DNA from: Deltaproteobacteria bacterium
Lineage (GTDB): Bacteria; Myxococcota_A; Polyangia; JACPQR01
Assembly (NCBI GenBank): GCA_016190375.1
Contig: JACPQR010000113.1
Location: 1-34,921 of the forward strand
DNA length: 34,921 bases
Direction of reading: 5' to 3'
Shown piece by piece: positions 1 through 7,668 of this stretch. A model generated the notes under the pieces. It saw nothing but the letters and a program-made list of their open reading frames with translations, had not been told where the DNA came from and searched no databases. The position numbers were made by a program, and so were the translations under genes. Position 1 is the stretch's first letter. The number at the start of each line of letters is the position of its first letter.

Positions 1-169
1 CAGGCTCTGTTCCGAAAGTGCGCCGTGGCTGCCCGGGAAGGACCGCTTCGTTTTCGCGCGCGAGCTCGTTGCGCGCGAGTTCGCCGCCTGTTGCCTGTTG
101 CCTGTTGTCCGGCGTCCTCTCCGCCTTTCGCCTCGGCCCAACGCCTGGCCGAACCTGCGCCGGCCGGAG
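1..169. other. Intergenic segment with short repeats, no gene seen
   Basis: I see no convincing coding region here. The segment holds three head-to-tail copies of the 7-mer GCCTGTT (86-106) and two near copies of GCGCGCGAG followed by YTCG just before them. It lies downstream of groES on the minus strand, where groEL is usually found within a few dozen bases, but no groEL start is visible. There is no hairpin with a T-tract that would terminate groES transcription. Confidence 0.5.
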
Positions 170-457
170 CTAGTGAATGACCGCCAGGACCTCGTCCTCG
201 CGCAGGATGAGGTGCTCCTCGCCGTCGAGCTTGACCTCGTTGCCGCTGTACTTGCCGAACAGAATGCGGTCGCCCGCCTTCACCTCGAGGGGGCGGACCT
301 TGCCTGTCTTGAGGAGCTTCCCGTTTCCGACGGCGACCACGGTCGCCTCGATGGGCTTCTCCTTCGCCGTGTCGGGAATGATGATGCCTCCCCTGGTCTT
401 CTCCTCGCTCGAGAGACGCTTGACCAGGATGCGATCGGCAAGGGGTCGAATCTTCAT
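170..457 (-). CDS. groES: Co-chaperonin GroES (Hsp10)
   Basis: This 95-residue protein is the normal length for GroES, the heptameric lid of the GroEL folding chamber in the cytoplasm. The N-terminus [14 protein letters not shown], the mobile-loop region [18 protein letters not shown] (residues 18-35), the segment [11 protein letters not shown] (62-72) and the C-terminal [10 protein letters not shown] are all typical of the family. The ATG at 457 is preceded by a strong GGAGG ribosome binding site. A sigma-70-like promoter lies about 60 bases upstream. No CIRCE operator (TTAGCACTC-N9-GAGTGCTAA) is visible between the promoter and the start. groEL does not follow within the 169 bases available, so this may be a groES separated from groEL or one of several copies. 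Identity is secure; the absence of groEL is limited by the window edge. Confidence 0.96.
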   Translation of the reverse strand: MKIRPLADRILVKRLSSEEKTRGGIIIPDTAKEKPIEATVVAVGNGKLLKTGKVRPLEVKAGDRILFGKYSGNEVKLDGEEHLILREDEVLAVIH

Positions 458-517
458 GTCAGTCCTCCGGATGGTGCTTGCTCCGCTCTGACCCCGTCGG
501 GGGTGGCGCGCGGGGCC

Positions 518-545
518 GCAGTCTAGATACGCCCGGACTGAAGTC
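518..545 (-). promoter_or_regulatory. Probable sigma-70 promoter of groES
   Basis: Read on the minus strand, TTGACT (-35, at 540-545) is followed by a 16-base spacer and TAGACT (-10, at 518-523). This fits a vegetative promoter reasonably well and gives a leader of roughly 50 bases before groES. The leader contains a small hairpin, ACCCC/GGGGT with a 4-base loop (489-502). It is the only promoter-like element seen between the protease stop (565) and groES. Confidence 0.5.
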
Positions 546-564
546 AACCCCCGGATACGGGGCC

Positions 565-1620
565 CTACCGGCCCGAGACGGGGGCGGGACCGAGCGTCAC
601 CATCGCGTCGGCGGCCACGATGCCCTGCGCGATGGTCACCGTCAGCCTGACGCGATCGCCGGGGCGCCGGCCACGCAGGCGGCTCTCGAGGTCGGCGAGG
701 GAGCGGACGGGCAGGCCGTCGACGGCGACGATGATGTGACCCAGCCAGTCGACCCCGAGCCCGAGGACGAAGCCAGGCGGCGGATCCTGCCGCCCGAGGA
801 GCCCCGCGCGTGCCGCCGGCCCGCCAGTGACGACCTGGGTGATCTGCACGCCCTGCAGGCCCTGCATGCTGAAGTTCTCGGCGAAGATCCCCAGCCAGGG
901 GCCGGACGGGGCCGCGACCGGCGCCGGACGGGCGGGTCCGCCGTCGCGCTCGCGCCGCACCGCGTCGACCAGCGCGGTCACGTACGAGGACGGGATCGCG
1001 AAGCCGATGCCCGCCGACCTCCCGGTCTGGCTGAGGATGGTGGTGTTGACTCCGACGACGTCCCCGCGCGCATCGACGAGCGGCCCGCCGGAGTTGCCCG
1101 GGTTGATGGCCGCGTCGGTCTGAATCGCCCCCTGGATGGTGCCTCCGCCTGCCGACGGGATGTCGCGCCGCGCGCTGACGATGCCCTGGGTCAGCGTCCC
1201 CTCGAGCCCGAAGGGCGAGCCGAACGCCAGGACGTTCTGCCCGACCACTACCCGGCTCGAGTCGGCCAGGCGCAGCGGGCGCACCCTGGGGCCGTCTTCC
1301 GCCTCGAGGATGGCAAGGTCGTGCTCCGCGTCCACGGCCACGACCCGCGCCCTCCTGTCCCTGTGGCTCCCGTACCGGACGAGGATCTCGGCGCCCTCGA
1401 GGATCCCCGCCGCGACGTGCGCGTTGGTGACGATCCACCCCTCGCGGCTCGCGACGAAGCCGGACCCGCTGCCGTCTCCGACGAGCACGGTCACGGTCGA
1501 CTGCGCCAGCCTCCGGGAGATGGCGATCCGGCGCGCCTCGGTCATCCCGTCGGCCAGGAGCGCCGAAGGCACGAGGAGCCAGCACACACTCGACAACCAG
1601 AAGGCGGGACGACCTCGCAT
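565..1620 (-). CDS. HtrA/Deg-type serine protease with one PDZ domain
   Basis: The 351-residue product begins with a signal peptide (about residues 1-24, [19 protein letters not shown]), so it should act in the periplasm on misfolded or damaged envelope proteins. The trypsin-like domain has the full triad: His68 in TNAHVA, Asp101 in EHDLAIL and Ser177 in [10 protein letters not shown] single PDZ domain follows (about 240-345, from [10 protein letters not shown]), where DegP has two, so the architecture is closer to DegS or the short HtrA forms. The ATG at 1620 lacks a clear ribosome site. An AGGAG occurs further upstream, 6 bases before an in-frame ATT at 1638, so a rare ATT start is conceivable. 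The gene is upstream of groES on the same strand, with 107 bases and a separate promoter between them. A TAGAAT -10-like hexamer lies at 1676-1681 on the minus strand. Confidence 0.9.
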   Translation of the reverse strand: MRGRPAFWLSSVCWLLVPSALLADGMTEARRIAISRRLAQSTVTVLVGDGSGSGFVASREGWIVTNAHVAAGILEGAEILVRYGSHRDRRARVVAVDAEHDLAILEAEDGPRVRPLRLADSSRVVVGQNVLAFGSPFGLEGTLTQGIVSARRDIPSAGGGTIQGAIQTDAAINPGNSGGPLVDARGDVVGVNTTILSQTGRSAGIGFAIPSSYVTALVDAVRRERDGGPARPAPVAAPSGPWLGIFAENFSMQGLQGVQITQVVTGGPAARAGLLGRQDPPPGFVLGLGVDWLGHIIVAVDGLPVRSLADLESRLRGRRPGDRVRLTVTIAQGIVAADAMVTLGPAPVSGR

Positions 1621-1797
1621 TGGCGACTCGGGCCGAATGGACGGCTCCTGATGATACGCCTTTCGACCCCCGGACATTCTACACGATGGTCGCGCCGGCG
1701 ACTCGCAGCGGCCGGGCGAGCCGCCGTCCTGGTCTCCACACACCCCAGCGGCGGTCCCCCGGACCGTCCAGAGCCCGCGAAATCCGCACCTCGTCGC

Positions 1798-1813
1798 GGG
1801 CACGCCCTTTGCT
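1798..1813 (+). promoter_or_regulatory. Near-consensus sigma-54 (-24/-12) promoter
   Basis: The sequence GGGCACGCCCTTTGCT matches the RpoN consensus TGGCACG-N4-TTGCW at every fixed position except the first T. The invariant GG (1799-1800) and GC (1811-1812) are separated by exactly 10 bases. Transcription would start near 1824, about 34 bases before the ATG of the Cys-rich lipoprotein (1858) and upstream of a GAGGA ribosome site (1845-1849). The same apparent operon encodes a sigma-54 activator at 4683-6062, which supports a functional site. The match is seen directly; activity is inferred. Confidence 0.7.
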
Positions 1814-1857
1814 GCGGGCGCTTGACCGAAAGCACGGACCCGGTGAGGATCGCGAAC

Positions 1858-3795
1858 ATGCAAATACTCTCCGCTGGACTCAGGAGCGCCTTGCTCCTCG
1901 GTGCGCTGTTGGCCCTGACGGCGTGCGGAGGCGACGACGAGAGCTGCGCCTTGCCCCTGACGCTCTGCGACGGCGTCTGCATGAACCTCAACATCGAGCA
2001 CGACGACTGCGGTGTTTGCGGCTTTGCCTGCGGCCCAGACGAGCGCTGCTCGAGCGGAGTCTGCGTGCCCGGCACCGAGGACTGCGAGGACGGTCTGGTC
2101 GAGTGCAGCGGCACCTGCGTCGACCTCATGACCGACCGGCGGAACTGCGGCGACTGCGGCGTCGGGTGCGGCCGGTCCGGCTGCGAGAACGGCCAGTGCG
2201 AAGAGGTCCCGGGCTGCAAGGCCGGAGACCTGACCTGCCAGGGGCTCTGCGCCAACCCGCAGACCGACTCCCTGAACTGCGGGGCCTGCGGCGTCCGATG
2301 CAAGGCCGACGAGTCCTGCCAGGGCGGTAGCTGCGTCTCGACCGGCGGGCAGTGCCCGCGGGGGCAGACCGCCTGCGGCGACGCCTGCGTCGACATCAAC
2401 TTCAACCCGAGCCACTGCGGCGGCTGCGATGTCGCCTGCGGCGAGAGCGAGTACTGCGACGCCGGCCACTGCATCGACGAGTGCCCCACGAACCTGACGG
2501 ACTGCGAGGGCGAGTGCGTCGACGCGCGCTCCGACCCGGACAACTGCGGAGCCTGCGGCAACGCGTGCGGCGACGAGGAGTTCTGCCAGGCCGGCCAGTG
2601 CACGGGCTCCGCGACCTGCGACTTCCCGCTCGAGGACTGCTCGGGAACCTGCGTCGCGACGCTGTTCGACCACGACAACTGCGGGAGCTGCGGCAACGGC
2701 TGCGCCCGCGACGAGCTCTGCGTGTTCGGCGCCTGCGCCGGCGACGAGGGGTGCCCCGACGGCCTGAGCCAGTGCTACGACGAGTGCGTCGACACCGAGA
2801 ACGACCCCGACAACTGCGGCGGCTGCGGCCTGTGGTGCCTGTTCGACGAGTACTGCTCGATGGGCCGCTGCGTCCCGACCAACGAGGGCTGCCCGGGCGG
2901 GCTGACCGAGTGCTGGGGTTATTGCGCCGACACGCTCTGGGATCCCTTCAACTGCGGCTCCTGCTGGAACTGGTGCGGCTCGGAGGGCTACTGCGATTTC
3001 GGCCAGTGCAACGACACGGGCTGCTCGAACGGCCTGACCGACTGCTACGGGAGCTGCGTCGACCTCGACTTCGACAACGACAACTGCGGCGCCTGCGACT
3101 GGTGGTGCAACTGGGACGAGTTCTGCAGCTACGGCTCCTGCACCACGATCGACGACGGCTGCGGCGCCGGCCTGACCGACTGCTACGGGACCTGCGTGGA
3201 CCTCGACTGGGACTCGAACTACTGCGGCGCCTGCGCCACCTGGTGCTCCGGAGGCGAGTACTGCTACTTCGGGAGCTGCGTCGCCGACTGCGCCCAGGGC
3301 TACACGGACTGCTACGGCGACTGCGTGGACACGGACACGGACAACTTCAACTGCGGCGGCTGCGGGATCACCTGCCGCTGGGACGAGTCGTGCTCGTGGG
3401 GAGAGTGCCTGGGCGACTGCGCGCCGGGCCTGTCGAGCTGCGACGGCGACTGCGTGGACCTCGACTTCGACGACAACAACTGCGGGTACTGCGGCAACTG
3501 GTGCGCGTTCGACGAGACCTGCGCGTGGGGAACCTGCGAGGCCGACTGCGGGTGGCCCCGGACCGACTGCGCCGACGGCTGCATCGACACCAACTACGAC
3601 CTGTACAACTGCGGCGGCTGCGACGTCGAGTGCGAGTGGTACCAGTACTGCACGTACGGCGAGTGCAAGGACACCTGCAGCCTGACGGCCTGCGGCGACG
3701 CCTGCGTCGACACCGAGAACGACGCGTATCACTGCGGCGGATGCGGCATCGAGTGCGCCCAGGGCGAGTCCTGCTGGTTCGGCAGCTGCCAGTGA
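1858..3795 (+). CDS. Secreted lipoprotein with 14 eight-Cys (Stig1-like) repeats
   Basis: The 645-residue product has a lipoprotein signal (residues 1-23, lipobox LTAC, Cys23) and then consists almost entirely of about 14 tandem repeats of 40-46 residues (residues 29-645). Each repeat has eight cysteines in the pattern C-x(5-7)-C-x3-C-V-D-x(6-7)-N-C-G-x-C-x3-C-x5-C-x3-C, probably forming four disulfides. The NCGxCGxxC core resembles the Stig1-type cysteine-rich domain, which is frequent in myxobacterial extracellular proteins. Repeats 8-13 are much richer in Trp and Tyr (NWC, DWWC, EWYQYC) than repeats 1-6. The ATG at 1858 is chosen because it is followed directly by the lipoprotein signal and preceded by GAGGA; long in-frame extensions upstream are not credible. 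The predicted location is the outer membrane or cell surface. Function is unknown; adhesion or glycan binding is only a guess. Confidence 0.88.
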   Translation: MQILSAGLRSALLLGALLALTACGGDDESCALPLTLCDGVCMNLNIEHDDCGVCGFACGPDERCSSGVCVPGTEDCEDGLVECSGTCVDLMTDRRNCGDCGVGCGRSGCENGQCEEVPGCKAGDLTCQGLCANPQTDSLNCGACGVRCKADESCQGGSCVSTGGQCPRGQTACGDACVDINFNPSHCGGCDVACGESEYCDAGHCIDECPTNLTDCEGECVDARSDPDNCGACGNACGDEEFCQAGQCTGSATCDFPLEDCSGTCVATLFDHDNCGSCGNGCARDELCVFGACAGDEGCPDGLSQCYDECVDTENDPDNCGGCGLWCLFDEYCSMGRCVPTNEGCPGGLTECWGYCADTLWDPFNCGSCWNWCGSEGYCDFGQCNDTGCSNGLTDCYGSCVDLDFDNDNCGACDWWCNWDEFCSYGSCTTIDDGCGAGLTDCYGTCVDLDWDSNYCGACATWCSGGEYCYFGSCVADCAQGYTDCYGDCVDTDTDNFNCGGCGITCRWDESCSWGECLGDCAPGLSSCDGDCVDLDFDDNNCGYCGNWCAFDETCAWGTCEADCGWPRTDCADGCIDTNYDLYNCGGCDVECEWYQYCTYGECKDTCSLTACGDACVDTENDAYHCGGCGIECAQGESCWFGSCQ

Positions 3796-3844
3796 CACCA
3801 GGCGGCCGAGCCTGTAGGGTACCGGCCTCGTAACGGGACGAAGG

Positions 3845-4678
3845 TTGCGGACCGTCATTCCCCTCGTGGCTCTCGCGTTCGGTACGGCCGCCACACCCGC
3901 GCGCGCCGACCTGACGACGCTCTGCAAGGAGCACTACCTGGCCGCGCGCTTCGACGCGGCGCGCCGGTGCTTCACGCGTGCGCTCTCCCAGCTCGAGGAG
4001 CAGCCGGCCGCGCTCTGCGAGGCGTACACGTTCATCGCCGCGACCGAGCTCGGAGAGGAGGACCCGATCGCCGCGCGCCGCGCCATCGACGTCGCGCTGG
4101 CGATCGATCCGTCCTACGACCCCGCCGATCCGCTGCTCGGCAGCCCCAGGGTGCGCGAGCTCATCGACCAGGCGCGCCCGGAAGGCGAGTCGGGCAGGCC
4201 GAGCCTGGTCGCGTCCGACCCCGACGTGGGCGCCGAGGGCGCGGTGCTCTTCTCCGTTCGAGCCCAGAAGGTGCGCCCGCCCTTGACCGTCCATCTGCGC
4301 TACCGCTTCGCGGCCGGCGGGGCGCCGGTCTCGGGGTGGCGTCAGGCGCTGCTGCCCGACTCGGGGGGACCGGACGCGCCCCGCGTCGCGGCGATCCCAC
4401 GGCTCGACCAGGCGCGCCAGATCGAGTACCTGTTCTCCGTGCAGACGCCGGAAGGGGCCGTGGTGTATCGGGTCGGCACCCAGTCGACTCCCCTCTCCTA
4501 CGACCTCGGCGCCGCGCGCCGCGGAGGCGACCCGAACAGTCACCCGATCCGGGTCACTCCGTGGTACGGATCGTGGTGGTTCTGGACGGGCCTCGGGGCC
4601 ATCGCCGCTGGATCGGTGGTCGTGGTGCTCCTGACCCAGGGCGACGACACGGGCGCCATCCGGATCCAGGTCGAATGA
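3845..4678 (+). CDS. Exported TPR-like protein with C-terminal membrane anchor, unknown function
   Basis: The 277-residue product appears to start at TTG (3845). It has a signal peptide (about 1-21, ending TPARA), then a helical region of about 90 residues with TPR-like character ([20 protein letters not shown], later [20 protein letters not shown]). A beta-rich middle domain of unknown type follows. The end carries one transmembrane segment ([19 protein letters not shown], about 245-265) with a short acidic tail. It follows the Cys-rich lipoprotein by 49 bases with no terminator between them. It precedes the FHA activator by only 4 bases, so the three genes are probably co-transcribed. I do not recognise a named family. 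The context suggests an envelope sensor or accessory to the lipoprotein, which is inference. The TTG start is uncertain. Confidence 0.75.
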   Translation: MRTVIPLVALAFGTAATPARADLTTLCKEHYLAARFDAARRCFTRALSQLEEQPAALCEAYTFIAATELGEEDPIAARRAIDVALAIDPSYDPADPLLGSPRVRELIDQARPEGESGRPSLVASDPDVGAEGAVLFSVRAQKVRPPLTVHLRYRFAAGGAPVSGWRQALLPDSGGPDAPRVAAIPRLDQARQIEYLFSVQTPEGAVVYRVGTQSTPLSYDLGAARRGGDPNSHPIRVTPWYGSWWFWTGLGAIAAGSVVVVLLTQGDDTGAIRIQVE

Positions 4679-4682
4679 GGAA

Positions 4683-6062
4683 ATGAGCGAACCTCCGAAC
4701 ATCCAGCATCTCTTCGCCGGCACCGAGGTGAGCCGAGACGAGGACGGCGCGTCCCTGAGGGAGCACGTCTTCGTCCTCAAGGTGCTCTCGGGACCGGACA
4801 AGGGAATCGAGATTGGCGTGGCCCAGAGGACCGTCACCGTCGGGACGCTGCCGACCTCGGACCTCAAGCTCACGGACGGCCGGATCTCGCGCCGTCACTG
4901 CGAGATCGAGCGCGTCGAGGACTCGTACAAGATCCGCGACCTGGGCAGCACCAACGGCACCGACGTCGACGGCGTTCGCGTGGTCGAGGCGGCGCTCGCG
5001 CCCGGAGCCCTGATCCGCGTGGGCGGGACGGAGATCATCTTCCGGCCCAAGAAGCGCTGGGTGCGCGTGCCTCCGAGCGAGTCCGACAACTTCCACGGGC
5101 TCGTCGGCGCGTCCCGGCCAATGCGCGACATCTTCGGGCTCCTCGAGCGCATCGCGCCGAGCGACCTGACGGTGCTCCTCGTGGGCGAGACGGGGACCGG
5201 CAAGGAGATCGCCGCGCGCGCCCTGCACACCGGCAGCCGCCGGGCATCGGGCCCGTTCGTCGTCGTCGACTGCGGCGCCGTCGCGCCGACGCTGGTCGAG
5301 AGCGAGCTGTTCGGGCACGAGCGCGGGGCGTTCACCGGCGCCGAGGCTCCCAGGACGGGCGCGTTCTGCTACGCGAACGGCGGCACGGTCTTCCTCGACG
5401 AGATAGGCGAGCTGCCCGCGGAGCTGCAGCCGAAGCTCCTCAGGGCGCTCGACCGTCGCGAGGTGAAACCGCTCGGCGGCTCGAAGGCGATCAACATCGA
5501 CGTCAGGGTGATCGCGGCGACCAACCGCGACCTCAGCCGCGAGGTCGAGCGCGGCGCGTTCCGCCGCGATCTGTACTTCCGGCTCGCCGAGGTCGTCGTC
5601 GGCCTGCCGTCGCTGCGCGAGCGCCTCGAGGACATGGGGCTGCTCTGCGACACGCTGCTCACGCAGATCGCGCCCGAGCTGCGCCAGCCCGTCCCGCGCG
5701 ACTGGGTGGCCATCCTCAAGGAGTACGAGTGGCCGGGCAACGTCCGTGAGCTGAGGAACTACCTGCGCAGGGCCGCGATCGAGATCGAGGCGGGCAACAC
5801 CTCGCTCGACTCGATGCCCCCCATGGCCGCCCGTGCGATCCCGGGCGGCAGCCGTCCCGGAGAGATCGACCTGTCCGTGCCCCTGGTCGAGGCACGAAAG
5901 CAGTGGACCGCGCCGTATGAGAAGGCCTACCTGACCAAGCTCCTCACCCAGGCCGAGCACGACCTCGACGAGGCCGCGCGCCTGGGCGGCATGCACCGCA
6001 AGTCGCTCGAGCGCCTCCTCCGGCACGCGGGCCTCTGGCCGGTGAAGAAGGGGCGATCGTAG
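4683..6062 (+). CDS. FHA-domain sigma-54-dependent transcriptional activator
   Basis: The 459-residue protein combines an N-terminal FHA domain (about 30-120; GRISRRHCE at 66-74, STNGT at 89-93), which in this family binds phosphothreonine, with an AAA+ sigma-54-activating domain. The AAA+ part has Walker A GETGTGKE (168-175), the sigma-54-contacting loop GAFTGA (215-220), Walker B FLDEIGE (237-243) and an arginine-finger region FRRDLYFRL (293-301). A Fis-type helix-turn-helix ends the protein (about 430-455, [17 protein letters not shown]). There is no receiver domain, so the input is likely a Ser/Thr kinase rather than a histidine kinase, as known for FHA-type activators in myxobacteria. 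The ATG follows the previous stop by 4 bases, with TGAGGA serving as ribosome site. It probably activates the promoter at 1798-1813 and hence its own operon (inference). Confidence 0.94.
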   Translation: MSEPPNIQHLFAGTEVSRDEDGASLREHVFVLKVLSGPDKGIEIGVAQRTVTVGTLPTSDLKLTDGRISRRHCEIERVEDSYKIRDLGSTNGTDVDGVRVVEAALAPGALIRVGGTEIIFRPKKRWVRVPPSESDNFHGLVGASRPMRDIFGLLERIAPSDLTVLLVGETGTGKEIAARALHTGSRRASGPFVVVDCGAVAPTLVESELFGHERGAFTGAEAPRTGAFCYANGGTVFLDEIGELPAELQPKLLRALDRREVKPLGGSKAINIDVRVIAATNRDLSREVERGAFRRDLYFRLAEVVVGLPSLRERLEDMGLLCDTLLTQIAPELRQPVPRDWVAILKEYEWPGNVRELRNYLRRAAIEIEAGNTSLDSMPPMAARAIPGGSRPGEIDLSVPLVEARKQWTAPYEKAYLTKLLTQAEHDLDEAARLGGMHRKSLERLLRHAGLWPVKKGRS

Positions 6063-6072
6063 AAGGGCCGTA

Positions 6073-6597
6073 CTACGCGCACTCGCCCAGCGTCGGCCAG
6101 CAGAACTCGCACACGCCGCACGCGCCGGCATCGCAGCAATCGGGGACCGTGCAGTCTCCTCCCGCGCAGTCCGGATCGCTGATCCCGCAGCCGCAGTCGC
6201 AGCCGTCGTCGGTGCCGTAGTAGCCCGGATCGCACGACCAGCCGTCGACGTCCCCGTCGCCGTCCATGTCCGCGTCGCCGTCCATGTCCGCGTCGCCGTC
6301 CATGTCCCCGTCGCCGTCCATGTCGCCGTCGCCGTCCATGTCGCCGTCGCCGTCCATGTCCGCATCGCCGTCCATGTCGCCGTCGCCGTCCATGTCCGCG
6401 TCGCCGTCCATGTCGCCGTCGCCGTCCATGTCGCCGTCGCCGTCCATGTCGCCGTCGCCGTCGGAGTCGGTATCGGCGTCGCCGTCGGCGATGTCCACGT
6501 CCGCGTCGTCGTCGTCATCCCCACCACCGACGCGGGACCTGGTGCAGGCCGTCAGGACGAACAGGCCAAGAACGAGGAGACATGACCTTTCGCGCAT
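6073..6597 (-). CDS. Lipoprotein with Asp-rich MDGDxD repeat linker and Cys-rich tail
   Basis: The 174-residue product has a short lipoprotein signal (residues 1-18, lipobox LTAC, Cys18), then an extremely acidic linker (27-119) in which every second residue is Asp. It includes 11 exact-length hexapeptides MDGDGD/MDGDAD (51-116). The last 55 residues are Cys-rich (CDPGYYGTDDGCDCGCG onward, 13 cysteines). The linker could bind calcium or act as an extended, charged stalk; both are inference. It is convergent with the FHA activator gene (10 bases between stops). The architecture is shared with the lipoproteins at 29876-30742 and 32069-33136, but the Cys-rich domain is different. The gene is confidently coding; its function is unknown. 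Confidence 0.8.
   Translation of the reverse strand: MRERSCLLVLGLFVLTACTRSRVGGGDDDDDADVDIADGDADTDSDGDGDMDGDGDMDGDGDMDGDADMDGDGDMDGDADMDGDGDMDGDGDMDGDGDMDGDADMDGDADMDGDGDVDGWSCDPGYYGTDDGCDCGCGISDPDCAGGDCTVPDCCDAGACGVCEFCWPTLGECA
6250..6447 (-). repeat. 18-bp tandem repeat encoding MDGDxD hexapeptides
   Basis: Eleven contiguous 18-bp units (198 bp) encode MDGDGD or MDGDAD inside the lipoprotein gene at 6073-6597. Units differ mainly at the codon for the fifth residue (GGC-type or GCG-type). Because the unit is a multiple of three, gain or loss of copies would change linker length without breaking the frame. Confidence 0.85.
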
Positions 6598-6664
6598 CCC
6601 GAAGAGACTATCGCACGTGCCGGGGCGGCCGGTAGACTTACGGTCCCGGGGTGCGAACCCCTTG

Positions 6665-6687
6665 ACAGTCCGACAATGTCGGACTGT
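6665..6687. repeat. Perfect 23-bp palindrome (11-bp arms, 1-bp centre)
   Basis: The arms ACAGTCCGACA (6665-6675) and TGTCGGACTGT (6677-6687) are exact inverted copies around a single A. The right end abuts the stop codon (6688-6690) of the small minus-strand gene, and the left end is 68 bases upstream of the minus-strand lipoprotein start (6597). A TTGACA hexamer overlaps its left edge on the plus strand (6662-6667). The near-zero spacer favours a dimeric regulator operator over a hairpin terminator, and no T-tract follows on either strand. The regulator is unknown. Confidence 0.7.
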
Positions 6688-6948
6688 TCAGCCCGTTCCC
6701 AGCCTGGCGACGATGGACCGAAGGCCGGCGATGACCTCTCGGACGCGACGGGCCAGATCGTCTCGCTCGGGCCTCTCGAGGAGCTGCGCCCCCACGCGTC
6801 GGACCGACGCCGCTCGCTCGCCGTCCTCGCCGTCGAGCAGCTCCAGCGTGCGCCCGACGAGCGCGGCGTCCGCACGCCGCTCCGCCGGCCGCTCGGGCCG
6901 CGCCAACCTCGGAGCCACCGTCGCCCGCGTGCGCCGCATCGTCGCCAT
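6688..6948 (-). CDS. Small conserved-looking protein, unknown function
   Basis: This 86-residue reading frame starts at ATG 6948 and ends against the 23-bp palindrome. Its codons end in G or C in most positions when read in this frame, as expected for a real gene in this genome. The product is hydrophilic and predicted helical (GRTLELLDGEDGERAASVRR, then LARRVREVIAGLRSIVARL), with an Arg/Pro-rich N-terminus and no membrane segment. It is divergent from the gene at 6994, with 45 bases between the starts, so the two may share a control region. I do not recognise a family. A clear ribosome site is lacking, so the call is tentative. Confidence 0.5.
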   Translation of the reverse strand: MATMRRTRATVAPRLARPERPAERRADAALVGRTLELLDGEDGERAASVRRVGAQLLERPERDDLARRVREVIAGLRSIVARLGTG

Positions 6949-6993
6949 GGGCGCAAAGTATCCGATCGGGCGCGTGCGCGGTACAGTGCGCGC

Positions 6994-7668
6994 ATGGCCA
7001 CGCCCCGTCCTGCCCGCCCTCGCCTCCGACCGCCAGCCCCCGTCCGCGGGAGCGCCCTGCGCCGTGGTCCCGTCGTCGCTTCCACGCGTCCGCCGGCCCG
7101 CGAGCCCGCCGGGGACGTCCCGCCGGGGCCGGCGGTCGACGCGCGGAAGACCCTCGATGAGGCGCTCGCGGTGCGCGGGAGGATCGCCGACGAGTTCTAT
7201 CGCCTGGGCGAGCTTCTCGTCCTCCTCGCGGTGGGCGACGTCTTCCGCGCGCTGGGCTTCCGCTCGTTCGAGGCGCTGCTCCGCTCGACGCAGCTCACCG
7301 GCCGAACGACCGCGTACAAGCTGATGGCGGTCGTCAAGCAGTACCCGCGGGACGTCGCGCTCCAGATGGGCCGTGCCCGCGCCTACGCGCTCCTCCGGCT
7401 CCAGGCCGAGGGAGGCGCCGTCCAGCCCGACGAGGACCACAGCGTGCGCGACCTGCAGGAAGCCGCCAAGAAGCTGCGCGACGCGAGGCGCGGCGCGACA
7501 CGCTCTCGGGTGCCTGCCGCGGGCCTGAGGCGCGCCGACTCCCTGCGGCGGTGGCTCCGCCGCCGCGGCCTGATCCGAGCGCGCGTCCGCGCCGTCCTGG
7601 TTGGCGCCGCGCTCTGGCAGAGGGTGCTCTTGCCCGACGCGGAGGTCGAGGCGTTGATCGCCGGCTGA
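6994..7668 (+). CDS. Uncharacterised basic protein, possible DNA-binding
   Basis: The 224-residue frame starts at ATG 6994. Its first 45 residues are low-complexity Pro/Arg. A helical core follows (about 50-130: ARKTLDEALAVRGRIADEF, then ALGFRSFEALLRS and GRTTAYKLMAVVKQYP), whose spacing resembles a helix-turn-helix with a recognition helix around TAYKLMAVV. The C-terminal third is very Arg-rich (LRRADSLRRWLRRRGLIRAR). This suggests nucleic-acid binding, but I cannot name a family. In-frame sequence upstream to 6676 is not credible coding and overlaps the divergent small gene. The gene lies among repeats and an HNH endonuclease, in a stretch that looks accessory. Confidence 0.65.
   Translation: MATPRPARPRLRPPAPVRGSALRRGPVVASTRPPAREPAGDVPPGPAVDARKTLDEALAVRGRIADEFYRLGELLVLLAVGDVFRALGFRSFEALLRSTQLTGRTTAYKLMAVVKQYPRDVALQMGRARAYALLRLQAEGGAVQPDEDHSVRDLQEAAKKLRDARRGATRSRVPAAGLRRADSLRRWLRRRGLIRARVRAVLVGAALWQRVLLPDAEVEALIAG

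Noticed and set aside
170..1585. 471-residue frame containing groES at its end
   Set aside because: Its upstream part is an Arg-rich shadow of the HtrA gene; groES begins at the ATG at 457 with a strong ribosome site.
478..1857. Long in-frame extension upstream of the Cys-rich lipoprotein
   Set aside because: It runs antisense to the HtrA gene, is low-complexity, and would bury the lipoprotein signal; the ATG at 1858 has its own ribosome site.
6250..6447. CRISPR-like regular repeats
   Set aside because: Contiguous 18-bp units without spacers, inside a coding frame with a good lipoprotein signal.
6640..6665. tRNA-like T-arm (GGTGCGAACCCC)
   Set aside because: The loop does not match GTTCRANNC, and no acceptor, D or anticodon arms can be drawn around it.
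6662..6667. TTGACA as a -35 promoter element
   Set aside because: No -10 hexamer at the right distance on the plus strand; it overlaps the perfect palindrome, which explains the sequence better.
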